From contig JAWSVM010000010.1 in the NCBI GenBank assembly GCA_033851915.1, forward strand, positions 1 through 25,651: a stretch of 25,651 nt of DNA. The letters are read 5' to 3'. Below are positions 14,789 through 23,304 of this stretch, in pieces. The stretch's first letter is position 1. Every line of letters starts with the position of its first letter. Made by a program: the position numbers and the translations under genes. Origin of the DNA: UBA1672 sp033851915. GTDB lineage: Bacteria > Pseudomonadota > Alphaproteobacteria > Micavibrionales > Micavibrionaceae. A model generated the notes under the pieces. That model was not told where the DNA came from and made no database searches. It was given only the letters and a program-made list of their open reading frames with translations.

Positions 14789-17300
14789 TACTTAAATAAG
14801 CCTTCCTTAGTTGTTTTAATTCAGTGCTATTAGAATAATCTTTTAACATCTCTTGTAATAATTTTAGAGCAATAACATCTGTTCTTTTGCTTCGTATCTT
14901 ACTTATAATATCTACCCAGACTTCTCGTCCTGTACCCGATATATACAAGTCATAGTTTTCCCCACCAGCTCTTCCCCATAGCCCTTTATCTGTCGGACCT
15001 TTTGGATATTTGGTATAACACTGTTCTGAAAATGCAGACCACCACTCTTCTGCCGAAACGGTTTCAGAAGAGTGACCTGAAAACGACAACCTCAATCTTT
15101 CAAAATACCCAAGAAGAAGGCTGCATTCCTTTAATGCTAGCCTAAGATCATTTCTTGAAGATATTTTGTTAGATATAGCTGAAGCTGCTTTCTTCCAATT
15201 TTTTCTGAAAATTAATTCCCCCAATTCTTTAGATTCGTCTGGAAGAAAAATAACAACATCCAACAGCATTAATAGCTCATTTTCTTTTAAAACTGTGAGT
15301 TCATTAAAAAGTAGAATTTTAGTAAATACACTTATCGTCTGATCACTAATGACCTGCCTTATAAAATACACACTAGATAAGTGAGTTCGAATATCATCCT
15401 CTAAATCACCTATATTAATACTTTTATCATCTATAAGCCTAAGGCATCCCAATGTGGTGGGGGCAATAAAACCAGATTTAACTACATCTTCTAGTCTTGG
15501 CCAGACTTTCGCTCTTAGCTTAAAGCTAGAAATATCATTAAAATCTGATTTACTAAACATCAAAAGAAGCTCTGATTCCACCGCAGCCCCATCCACGACT
15601 TCTTCAAGAAATTCAAAAAGAACTTCCTCTGGCTTCTTAATAGCATCATAAGGCAGCATTCCTAGTTCAATACTTTCCAGCCAAATTTGTCTCCAAATAA
15701 TATTTTTAACATCTAACCGGCTGATTAAAGGCGGACTTCTAGATAATTTTTCACCAGCAATTTTAATGAGCCTTTGTTCGCCAAGTTTTATAGTTAACTC
15801 TATAAATTCCTTATCAGGAATAGACTCTCCCATATTTCTCAAAGCAATAGTGTGCTCAAGATCTGTATCGATCACTAGTTGGCTTTTAATACTTTCCTCT
15901 GGATTAAGCAGTTGTAACGTAGACAAACCATGAAGGATCAGCCATTCTCGTTCTTTAGATAATTTCTGAATATTTTTTGCCAATTCATTATCTGGTGTTT
16001 GCCAATAACTGACAAAGTCTATTTCCACCTGCTCATTAATCGGAATAATATCTTTCAATGTAATTACTAAATTGTGATCTGTTAAGAACCAACTCCATAA
16101 TGAAGTTGCATAGGTTGATTTCCAATTTTTAAATGCTGCTTTCAATCCGGATAAAAATGATTTTTCCCACCATCCATTATTATTTTTAGAGGCAAAAGCA
16201 GCCGCTACGAGACTTCCTATAGATCCATATATTTCTGGTTTCAACAAAGATAACTTTACCCAATTTTTAATTTTTCCACCTATGGATTTATGAGCATTTA
16301 AAAATCCTTTCCACTCTACGTTATTAAGTTTCAGTATCTCGGGCGCTGTTAATAAATCAATACGTGATATCACATGTTTTAGAAGCTTATCTTTTTCTTC
16401 TTTTGCTACGTTTTGGCTTGGGCTATACTTATCAATCAGGTCGCAAAGTACAATCAGAGAATTAAACTCTGTTTTTGCAGACAACTCCTCATATGTAGGT
16501 AAAATAGTCTCTACATATCCATAATCTTCAATATCTTCAAGTACAATTCCAAATTTTTTAATTAAGCTATCAAGAGGTTTAGACTTATCTTTTTGGCCTG
16601 CCAAACGTAATGAAGCTAACGACTCTAATGTCCCAAGGTCTTTTTTACCTACAATGAAAAAACCACTAGATTTCCATTTGCTTTCATAATCCTCAAGTAC
16701 ATAAAGAATATTATGATTCTGAGTGTTCACCCTTTGATAGCTAAAACCTACACCTAGATTCAATTTTGCTCTTAAATTCCCCTCCAGCTGCCTCCATACT
16801 TGTGAAACAAAGGATATATAACCCTCTTCCCCTACCCAGACCAATGTATTATTGTAGCTAGAATGATCAAGCAAACCATTTATACCCGCCGCTTCACGAG
16901 ACATGTGACTAATAATTTTATTTGAGTCTGAACTTTCACTATCAATTACTATACAACTTAGCTCAGGATCTTTATCTGGCTCAGTAAGAAAGTAAGAAAA
17001 CAACTCTTCCAGATTATTTATCTCATTCAGATCATTTATCTCAGCGATTAACGCATGTGACAATACCCTTCCTTTTCTAACAGAAGGATCACTATCAGGA
17101 AACGACTTGATAAAAACATAGGTGTTGTCTAGTGCAAATCCACGAAAAACTGATTGAATTAGATATCCATTCGATGGGCGATCCAATAGATCCGTGGCAT
17201 TACATATTCGTTTAGCAAGCTCGATGTCAGCCAAACTTGTTTTGAGAAGTGCATAGGATCCATTCTTATCCCCATATATTGCCTGATGGACTACAGTCAT
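14778..17300 (-). CDS. GAP1-like GTPase-associated protein with C-terminal EAD1-like domain
   Basis: An 840-residue protein without signal peptide or membrane segments. The N-terminus (VVHQAIYGDKNGSYALLKTS, then LSHALI near 100) matches my recollection of the GAP1 N-terminal domain of GTPase-associated conflict systems. The middle 500 or so residues are helical and probably form the GAP1 middle and C-terminal regions. Residues about 751-836 (KYPKGPTDKGLWGRAGG, then LLQEMLKDY) are an EAD1-like adaptor homologous to the tail of the effector encoded next. It is probably the hub that couples the GTPases to the effector. Its start overlaps the GTPase stop by four bases (ATGA). Sequence is distinctly AT-rich, as in the whole operon. 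Confidence 0.72.
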   Translation of the reverse strand: MTVVHQAIYGDKNGSYALLKTSLADIELAKRICNATDLLDRPSNGYLIQSVFRGFALDNTYVFIKSFPDSDPSVRKGRVLSHALIAEINDLNEINNLEELFSYFLTEPDKDPELSCIVIDSESSDSNKIISHMSREAAGINGLLDHSSYNNTLVWVGEEGYISFVSQVWRQLEGNLRAKLNLGVGFSYQRVNTQNHNILYVLEDYESKWKSSGFFIVGKKDLGTLESLASLRLAGQKDKSKPLDSLIKKFGIVLEDIEDYGYVETILPTYEELSAKTEFNSLIVLCDLIDKYSPSQNVAKEEKDKLLKHVISRIDLLTAPEILKLNNVEWKGFLNAHKSIGGKIKNWVKLSLLKPEIYGSIGSLVAAAFASKNNNGWWEKSFLSGLKAAFKNWKSTYATSLWSWFLTDHNLVITLKDIIPINEQVEIDFVSYWQTPDNELAKNIQKLSKEREWLILHGLSTLQLLNPEESIKSQLVIDTDLEHTIALRNMGESIPDKEFIELTIKLGEQRLIKIAGEKLSRSPPLISRLDVKNIIWRQIWLESIELGMLPYDAIKKPEEVLFEFLEEVVDGAAVESELLLMFSKSDFNDISSFKLRAKVWPRLEDVVKSGFIAPTTLGCLRLIDDKSINIGDLEDDIRTHLSSVYFIRQVISDQTISVFTKILLFNELTVLKENELLMLLDVVIFLPDESKELGELIFRKNWKKAASAISNKISSRNDLRLALKECSLLLGYFERLRLSFSGHSSETVSAEEWWSAFSEQCYTKYPKGPTDKGLWGRAGGENYDLYISGTGREVWVDIISKIRSKRTDVIALKLLQEMLKDYSNSTELKQLRKAYLSNEK

Positions 17301-18121
17301 AATTGAAGGGATATTTTGACAAGCTTGGTAATATCTTTATCCTTCTGGCCATCCTGATCAATCATGTAACCAAAATTTTCAGGCAATTCATCTTGATATT
17401 TATCCTTAGCTTCAAGTGTATCTAATGGGAATTCTTGGGAGGAAAGCCCCAGTATTTTAAAATTTTCTTTACGCCAAACTGTTTCTATAAAATGAAGCAA
17501 CATTGGTAGCTTGCTTTGCAAAACCTCAACAGGAGTTTCTTTCGTATTTAGCTCATCCCAGCAAGTTAGAACTATAGATAATGAAGGTGTGCCAATCGAT
17601 TGTTTTACACCTATGTTTTTAATGTGCAGTAAGGATTGAAGCAGTTCGATAATTTTACTCTGTTCAGATAATATTGGGCTACTGGATTCTGCACTTTTTT
17701 CTGCTATCACTTCTTCGTAACTACTTATACTCAAGTCATACTCGGGTGTAATATTATGGAGACGAATAAATAATATCCACCGATCACTGCTATTCAATAA
17801 CCTTTCCCAATGTTTATCAATTTCCATAAATTCAGTTATATTATTGACCTGCTCCCCACCATAATCAGGACATACCAATTCTATATTTTTATCGTTTATT
17901 TTGATCGGTAAAACTAATTCTACATGTTCATCTGCTGACGTTGTAGTTGGTGCTTCCCCCATGGCAAGCCTGTTTACAGCATCTGTTATAGCTTTTATAT
18001 TTTCGGGAGTCTTAGATAGAGTTATACTACTTTTTCTTTTCTTAACTCTAGTAAGGAACTGAGCAATAAAAGTTGTCTTACCAGAATCAGGAGGTCCAAT
18101 TATTAGTATTGAATCATTCAT
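17297..18121 (-). CDS. GTPase of the conflict operon (double-GTPase-1-like)
   Basis: A 274-residue P-loop GTPase. G1 is GPPDSGKTT (9-17), a threonine-rich switch I-like segment APTTTSADEH lies near 58-67, G3 is DYGGE (86-90) and the G4-like base-recognition motif is TCWDE (186-190), in place of the standard NKxD. It is compact, with no other domain. Family knowledge: conflict operons of this type carry two dissimilar GTPases that are thought to act as a pair, switching on GTP binding. It overlaps by four bases both the preceding GTPase gene and the following GAP1-like gene, so the three are made together. Assignment to the DO-GTPase1 class is from motif and context and would need a profile search. 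Confidence 0.75.
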   Translation of the reverse strand: MNDSILIIGPPDSGKTTFIAQFLTRVKKRKSSITLSKTPENIKAITDAVNRLAMGEAPTTTSADEHVELVLPIKINDKNIELVCPDYGGEQVNNITEFMEIDKHWERLLNSSDRWILFIRLHNITPEYDLSISSYEEVIAEKSAESSSPILSEQSKIIELLQSLLHIKNIGVKQSIGTPSLSIVLTCWDELNTKETPVEVLQSKLPMLLHFIETVWRKENFKILGLSSQEFPLDTLEAKDKYQDELPENFGYMIDQDGQKDKDITKLVKISLQL

Positions 18122-19095
18122 GACCGGATTCCCCCTTTGTAATTAAAAAACATCTCATCCAAATCCCCATCTTGGGGCGCTAGTATAATTTTCTTGGTCT
18201 CATTCAGTTTATCTAAAAGGTATTCAGTAACTGCAATATTATTTTTATGACATAAGATGTCGGGGTCGGATTTTGAAAAATTACTAACCTCAAAAACCTG
18301 TGCATTCCCTAGAACTTGAGACAAGTCGTCGCTTAAAGCATTTTTAATGTTTTCACGAATATTGCCAATCTCATCAGCTTTCGACCAAACCACAGCTACG
18401 GGGCGGCCTTTTAAATTGGCTGCTAATTGTTCCGCCATCTGTACAATTTCACTTTTTGCAGCCCCCCTTCTTTCTATGAGAGCTACAGAATCAACCATAA
18501 AAATAAAAGCGCTAGATTTTTCATATATCCAGCGGGCATTCTCTGCATTTGGGTCTTGAGTATTCTCAGACCATATATTGAAAACCTCCCCTGAGGAATC
18601 AGCAAATAACACATCTCGAAATAACCCCTCTTTTTTTAAAGCTAAATGGTAAAGACTATAATAATCAGGATTAGAGGGGGTTGGTGGTGCAAACTCAAGC
18701 TTGCCGTTTGGTTTAATCTTTAAATATTGTGCCAACGTTTCCCATGCTGCAAGTGTGTAACTTCCAGCAAATGACCAATGATTAAACTTAATTCCATTAA
18801 ATAAAAGAGTATAAAGCATGCCAAGATAAGAGGTTTTTCCTGCATCTGCACTCCCAACCATGCCTATTATTAATGGGCTAGATCGCTGACTAACGATCTC
18901 GATGTCGGTCGGTAAAAAAGGCTCCCCCGTCCAAGGAAGTGACTTTGCCGTTCCACTTATTTTCTTTTGTTTTTCTATTGGCTGGTCTATTTGAGATCCC
19001 AGCCAATACTCACATTTTGGGTGATCATTGTTAAGATTTTCAAGACATAAACCTTTGGGAGCAGGACAATCAGCTTTATTGCATTTTTTTCTCAT
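18118..19095 (-). CDS. GTPase with N-terminal Cys4 motif (double-GTPase-2-like)
   Basis: A 325-residue protein. Cys5, Cys10, Cys17 and Cys28, in a short N-terminal segment rich in Asn, Asp and His, look like a zinc-binding module. After a linker, the GTPase begins near 75: G1 GSADAGKTS (81-89), G3 DSSGE (166-170), hydrophobic AFIFMVDSVA, and G4 SKAD (238-241) after VAVVW. It is the second, different GTPase of the operon and the likely DO-GTPase2 partner. The gene follows the GASH-like gene by five bases and overlaps the next by four. The zinc module may serve in sensing or assembly. Confidence 0.77.
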   Translation of the reverse strand: MRKKCNKADCPAPKGLCLENLNNDHPKCEYWLGSQIDQPIEKQKKISGTAKSLPWTGEPFLPTDIEIVSQRSSPLIIGMVGSADAGKTSYLGMLYTLLFNGIKFNHWSFAGSYTLAAWETLAQYLKIKPNGKLEFAPPTPSNPDYYSLYHLALKKEGLFRDVLFADSSGEVFNIWSENTQDPNAENARWIYEKSSAFIFMVDSVALIERRGAAKSEIVQMAEQLAANLKGRPVAVVWSKADEIGNIRENIKNALSDDLSQVLGNAQVFEVSNFSKSDPDILCHKNNIAVTEYLLDKLNETKKIILAPQDGDLDEMFFNYKGGIRS

Positions 19096-19100
19096 TATCT

Positions 19101-20408
19101 TTATTTCTTATTAACTAGCGTATTAGCTTGGAGATCATGGAACAACCAAACAGTAAGCTCACCTAATGATATTTTTACATTTTTCTCCATACCAGTATAT
19201 TTGAACACTTCATCCGTAGTCATTTCCCCCTTTAGTACTCCCGATATACATGTACCTAAGGGTTTTCTATTTTCACTTTCATCCTGTAATTTTTCTAGCA
19301 ATAATTTTTCCGTCCCAGAAAATTGTTTTAGCTTTTCCAAAAAATCAGTTAATACAATATTTTTTTCGATTTCATCTCCCAAAACATCACGCAATGTTTC
19401 CTCAAGAAAATAATCAACACTTTTAGGATAAATTGGAGAAATACTATCAGCAAGGTCAACTGCCATAACCATAGCCAAAACCAAAGGATTTAACTTTCTA
19501 TACCCAACATCTAGTTTTTTCGAATAGAGAGCTTGTTTCCACCAAAGTAAATCACTGCGTTTATTTAAAGATTGAGAACTTTTCAATATAGAAGAGGACA
19601 CCTGTTCTAAATGTGGTTTAAGATTAGAAAAGTATGCGCCTATTGATTCTTGTATTGAGCTTGAGATAGATGTTAACGACTTGTTTTGTAATAGAAAAGC
19701 GGCATTAATTTCTTTGGAAAGACCCTCTGCTGCTCGTTCCGCAAGGAATTGTGGCCAGTGATGATTTGCTGTTCCGTGATGATGAGGGTTTTCACCACCT
19801 CCTGCTTGGGGTGCCCATCCCGAATGAACTGCCGCAGCTAACAAATGTTCTTTCAACTCATCCTCACTAACCCTACCTTGGCCAATTTTCGGTACAGTCA
19901 GTTCAATTGGGGTAATGTTATCAATTTGAGTATTTTCTACGATACTCCAGCTATCACAAGCAGCCGCCTCAATCTTTCTTCCAATCTCTAGTAGAAAATT
20001 TGTTAAGACTTCTTCTTGTCCTGCCAGTTTGTAATGGCTCATGACATTACAGCCCGTATGCCAAACAATCGCTGCCAAGTTTATATCTTTGCTGAGTTTA
20101 TTTAATGCATCGAGAATAACTGCTTGAATATATGCAATTGGCTTGTCTTTTGTCTTAACTACGCTATTACGAAACGCAGGCCATTGCTTTATGATTATTT
20201 CTTCCACCTCTATGGCTATAGAGTTATCATCAGAAATTGTTGGATCAAGAGCCACCAATGTATAAGGAATAATCTTCACCCGATTTTTCTTTTGCTCCAG
20301 CATTCGTTGGACAGCACCGGATGCTTTTTTGAGATTCTCAATGTGAGATGTCTCATCAGTCTTAATAAACTGATTATCCAGAAAAACTTGAAGAATTGAA
20401 TTACTCAT
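19101..20408 (-). CDS. GASH-like helical protein, first gene of conflict operon
   Basis: A 435-residue soluble protein. The first 190 or so residues look alpha/beta (KIIPYTLVALDPT, NLAAIVWHTGCNVM). A glycine/histidine-rich linker follows (GGGENPHHHGTANHHWPQF, about 203-221), then an all-helical C-terminal half. This fits the GTPase-associated system helical (GASH) proteins of two-GTPase conflict operons, recalled rather than searched. The gene leads the operon. AAGGAC precedes the ATG at about 9 bases, and a promoter candidate lies at 20444-20473. The histidine cluster may bind metal. It is probably a scaffold or sensor part. Confidence 0.62.
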   Translation of the reverse strand: MSNSILQVFLDNQFIKTDETSHIENLKKASGAVQRMLEQKKNRVKIIPYTLVALDPTISDDNSIAIEVEEIIIKQWPAFRNSVVKTKDKPIAYIQAVILDALNKLSKDINLAAIVWHTGCNVMSHYKLAGQEEVLTNFLLEIGRKIEAAACDSWSIVENTQIDNITPIELTVPKIGQGRVSEDELKEHLLAAAVHSGWAPQAGGGENPHHHGTANHHWPQFLAERAAEGLSKEINAAFLLQNKSLTSISSSIQESIGAYFSNLKPHLEQVSSSILKSSQSLNKRSDLLWWKQALYSKKLDVGYRKLNPLVLAMVMAVDLADSISPIYPKSVDYFLEETLRDVLGDEIEKNIVLTDFLEKLKQFSGTEKLLLEKLQDESENRKPLGTCISGVLKGEMTTDEVFKYTGMEKNVKISLGELTVWLFHDLQANTLVNKK

Positions 20409-20443
20409 AATTGTGTCCTTATCATTCTGCCATGGATAAATTA

Positions 20444-20473
20444 AACATACTCTAAGTTATAAAAAAAATTCAA
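20444..20473 (-). promoter_or_regulatory. Candidate promoter of the five-gene operon
   Basis: On the minus strand TTGAAT (20473-20468) and TATGTT (20449-20444) are separated by 18 bases, in a T-rich stretch about 36-65 bases before the ATG at 20408. Just upstream, CAAGCT is repeated at 20471, 20494 and 20503, twice as the palindrome AAGCTT, a possible operator. The match to sigma-70 is fair, not strong. Confidence 0.35.
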
Positions 20474-20664
20474 GCTTAGTAATAAAATAACGACAAGCTA
20501 TACAAGCTTTGCCATATACACCCATTATTTACAGGCTCTCGCATGCGCACTTTTAACGTGTGTTTCTTGCCGTCACTATTTTCACTATAGCTAGCCTCTT
20601 ATCTTCTTCCAGAAAATTCAATATCACTTCTTCTATGTCTACTTCGCTAAAAAGGTATTCCTTC

Positions 20665-20853
20665 TTATTTATTTTCTTTATCGCTAACCTTCTTATATTC
20701 GATCCACTTTTGTATATCTGAACCTTTAAAACGCCAACTGCCACCAACTTTAAAGCCGGGCAACTTGCCTTCTGCGGCAAGCTTATAAGCTGTTTTTTCT
20801 GCCACTTTTAGATAGGCCGCGACCTCTTTCAATGTCAATATTTCATCGTTCAT
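20665..20853 (-). CDS. Excisionase-family HTH DNA-binding protein
   Basis: From ATG 20853 this is a 62-residue MerR-like winged-helix protein of the excisionase/helix_turn_helix_17 type: LTLKEVAAYLKVAEKTAYKL as the helix-turn-helix, then GKLPGFKVGGSWRFKGSDIQ as the wing, ending KWIEYKKVSDKENK. In-frame starts at 20871 and 20907 would add residues without HTH character. It lies upstream of the conflict operon on the same strand and could regulate it, or act as a recombination directionality factor. Downstream, 20553-20664 stays open in another frame (FSEVDIEEVILNFLEEDKRL), which could be a displaced extension. Confidence 0.75.
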   Translation of the reverse strand: MNDEILTLKEVAAYLKVAEKTAYKLAAEGKLPGFKVGGSWRFKGSDIQKWIEYKKVSDKENK

Positions 20854-20907
20854 TTTTATTCTCGGTAAATGATACATGGGAGAATAAGGGAAAATCGGGG
20901 AATTCAC

Positions 20908-21600
20908 AACCTAAGACTTACTTATAAGGTTACATATCCAAGACTATGCCTTGGTCGTCATCCACGGGCGAAACCATGGTCGAGATTGAGCATCGAAACG
21001 CTCACGGCATCCAATCCGCGCAGGGTTGATCAAGGGTTCCAAGGGGCAATGACATGCCCTTTCGGTTGATGGGTAGTCCATGAAGGGAGGGCTAACATCT
21101 CCTTTCTGGTCGAGGTTTCCAAAGGGCGCAGAAGGCTCTTTGGTCATGGGGTGTCGGGGAGCAGGAACGCGCCCTGACTGGTGATCGAACAGCCATTTGT
21201 TCGCTGGTGCAGCACTTGGCTCAATGCCAATGATGTGCCACTAAGCTCTTGCCCGAGAATGATAATTCGAGGCTTAGAGCGTCCAGTAAGGATAAAACGG
21301 ACGGCGCAACGTCCTTTTCAAGATAGCGGTTGGATTATGGATTTGGCACAAATTTGTAATACAACCGACATCTTGCAGTCATCCTTAACCCTTACCGATA
21401 GCGGGATTAAGTGGTTTCGGCATTCGCCCTATGTGCTAAATACACCAACCCAGCGGATGACAGGGCTTTTGTTTCCACCTGCTCTCAATACAAACCAATG
21501 TGGCACAGCACCTCAGACAAAAAGAAACATATTTATTGCTTTTCGTTACAAATTCGCTCCAAACACCTAAAAGCCATTTATTTGTTGCTTTAAGATAAAA
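20908..21600. other. Long structured non-coding region, candidate oriT
   Basis: No convincing gene lies between 20854 and 21652. The part 20930-21180 is more GC-rich than its surroundings. Features seen: a hairpin AAGGGGCA-ATGACA-TGCCCTTT (near 21037-21058); CCAAAGGGCGCA (21119-21130), whose complement TGCGCCCTTTGG resembles the nick core of RSF1010/Ti-type oriT sites; an inverted GCGCCCT at 21169-21175; a CTAAGC.../GGCTTAG dyad near 21240-21277; and AAAA-C-GGAC...GTCC-TTTT (21294-21318), which looks like a terminator. The remainder, to 21600, holds nothing I can name. Confidence 0.4.
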
Positions 21601-21620
21601 AAGAAACTAATATGTTTCTT
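21601..21620 (+). promoter_or_regulatory. Inverted repeat upstream of hipBA-2, likely operator
   Basis: AAGAAAC-TAATAT-GTTTCTT is a perfect 7-bp inverted repeat, 32 bases before the HipB-like start. Another AAGAAAC half-site lies near 21522. Self-repression by the HTH antitoxin through this site is the likely role. Confidence 0.55.
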
Positions 21621-21652
21621 ATAGTTAAAAAGCAACGTATGAGTTTCCCGTT

Positions 21653-21982
21653 ATGAAACCACTATTAGAACAACTTAAGAAGCGCAGATTAGCCCTCAAT
21701 CTAAAGCAAAAAGATATGATGCTTCGTATTGGCGTATCACGCCAGCAGTATCAGCATTTAGAGTCTAAGGGTAATCCTAGACTAAACACGCTTGAACTCA
21801 TTGCCAAGGGATTGAAAAGTGAGTTGATGTTGATCCCGACAGAAAAGCTAAACCTTGTAAAAGAGATTTTGGAGAATGATACGCTATCGTCTCCAACACT
21901 AAAAAACCAATCCTCCAAACAAGGTGAAGAAAGCGCCCTTTCAAATGATCCATGGAAGAATATGCTGGGGGATGAAGAATGA
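21653..21982 (+). CDS. hipB: HipB-like XRE-family antitoxin/repressor (second module)
   Basis: A 109-residue protein with an N-terminal XRE helix-turn-helix (KKRRLALNLKQKDMMLRIGV, SRQQYQHLESKGNPRLNTLE). After about residue 70 it becomes polar and disordered-looking, ending WKNMLGDEE. It overlaps the HipA-like start by four bases (ATGA). A perfect inverted repeat lies just upstream. It differs clearly from the HipB near attL, so the two modules are not a recent duplication. Confidence 0.83.
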   Translation: MKPLLEQLKKRRLALNLKQKDMMLRIGVSRQQYQHLESKGNPRLNTLELIAKGLKSELMLIPTEKLNLVKEILENDTLSSPTLKNQSSKQGEESALSNDPWKNMLGDEE

Positions 21983-23250
21983 GTGCTCACAACCAAATTG
22001 ATGAAGTCAGCGTCCTTAAGCTTACCTTGCATGACAGGCTCATAGGGTATTTGGCTGGCTTTCAAAATGGCCGAAATGTTTTGAGCTTTACCGATGAATT
22101 TAAGACGGATTCCTCACGCCCAACATTCAGCCTGATTACGCACCCAAGCTTTCCTAATTCAGAAAAGCTCATGTCACAGCCATGGGCAAAAAATCAAAGG
22201 CTGCATCCTGTTTTATCCAACCTACTCCCAGAGGGCGCATTACGAGACCTAATTTCCCAAGGCTTAAAAACTCATATCGACAATGAGTTTCAGATTTTTT
22301 CTTATCTCGGCCAAGACCTGCCCGGCGCATTGGTCGCTACGCCCATGGAACCCGAAGAAGTTCCAGAGAGCGTTCTGACCACCCATGGCAAAGCCAAAGC
22401 GGTGAAGCACAAAATGAGCGACCGAGAGAACAAGTTCTCACTGGCAGGCGTTCAAATGAAGTTTTCCATGAAGGAAAAGGACGGACGCTATAACCTGACT
22501 AAAAATGGTGAGCTTGGTGACTGGATTATCAAAACGCCATCAACCAATCATAAACACGTACCATTAAACGAATACACGGCAATGTCCCTTTCTGCTTTGG
22601 CAGGTATTGATATCCCTGATATTAAGCTTGTTGAGCTGGGCAAGTTGGACAATCTGCCACCAATCAACCTGCCCGATGAAAAGCTGGCTTTTGCTATCAA
22701 GCGTTTTGATCGAGAGGGCAACACAAGAATTCATATGGAAGACTTTGCACAAGTCTTGGCGAAGTACCCTCATGAAAAATATAACTCTGCCAATTATGAG
22801 CAAGTCGGCAAGGTGGTCTACGATTATTCCGGCGATGGTTTAGCCGATGCACAACAATTCGCCAGAAGATTACTGGTGAATATATTATTGGCAAACGGTG
22901 ATGCCCATTTAAAAAATTGGAGCCTGCTTTATCAAGATCAGATTACACCAAGGCTATCCCCTGCCTACGATATCGTCACCACCAGCGTTTACATAGAAGG
23001 CGAAACACAATACGCCCTGAACCTTGGTAAAACGAAGGAATGGTTTGCAGTAACGCAAGATCATTTTAAAGCTTGGGCTGAAAAGTCTGGCATTCCATGG
23101 CGAGCTATAAAGCCACATATTGACGACACAATGGAAAAAGCGCGTAGCTTATGGCCTGAGGCATTGAAAGATTTACCAATGGATGAAGAGCATAGAGAGA
23201 AGCTGAAAGAGCATTGGGGCAAGCTTCAAAGCGATTTTAGAATAAAATAA
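21979..23250 (+). CDS. hipA: HipA-like kinase toxin (second module)
   Basis: A 423-residue HipA-family protein. The N-terminal part (1-115) has the HipA N-domain (FQNGRNVLSFTDEF, HPVLSNLLPEGALR). The kinase follows: P-loop-like FSLAGVQMKFS (153-163), WIIKTPS with the ATP lysine, AFAIKRFDR, catalytic loop NGDAHLKNW (306-314), and SPAYDI (327-332). All key residues are present. The architecture is nearer to E. coli HipA than that of the copy at 714-1988. By family it would phosphorylate a translation component; the target is unknown. Coupled to its HipB, it forms an addiction or defence module beside the conflict operon. Confidence 0.88.
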   Translation: MSAHNQIDEVSVLKLTLHDRLIGYLAGFQNGRNVLSFTDEFKTDSSRPTFSLITHPSFPNSEKLMSQPWAKNQRLHPVLSNLLPEGALRDLISQGLKTHIDNEFQIFSYLGQDLPGALVATPMEPEEVPESVLTTHGKAKAVKHKMSDRENKFSLAGVQMKFSMKEKDGRYNLTKNGELGDWIIKTPSTNHKHVPLNEYTAMSLSALAGIDIPDIKLVELGKLDNLPPINLPDEKLAFAIKRFDREGNTRIHMEDFAQVLAKYPHEKYNSANYEQVGKVVYDYSGDGLADAQQFARRLLVNILLANGDAHLKNWSLLYQDQITPRLSPAYDIVTTSVYIEGETQYALNLGKTKEWFAVTQDHFKAWAEKSGIPWRAIKPHIDDTMEKARSLWPEALKDLPMDEEHREKLKEHWGKLQSDFRIK

Positions 23251-23304
23251 ACATATTAAGAGCAGAACTGGTAGATCTAAAACATAAACAATAAGGAATA
23301 TTTT

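Noticed and set aside
20944..21147. 67-codon minus-strand frame
   Set aside because: Pro/Cys/Arg-rich composition typical of chance frames in GC-rich DNA; overlaps the oriT-like motif.
21181..21570. 129-codon plus-strand frame with GTG start
   Set aside because: No ribosome site and no domain-like pattern; lies in structured non-coding DNA.
21411..21593. 60-codon plus-strand frame with some protein-like look
   Set aside because: Upstream in-frame stops, no ribosome site, no recognisable family.
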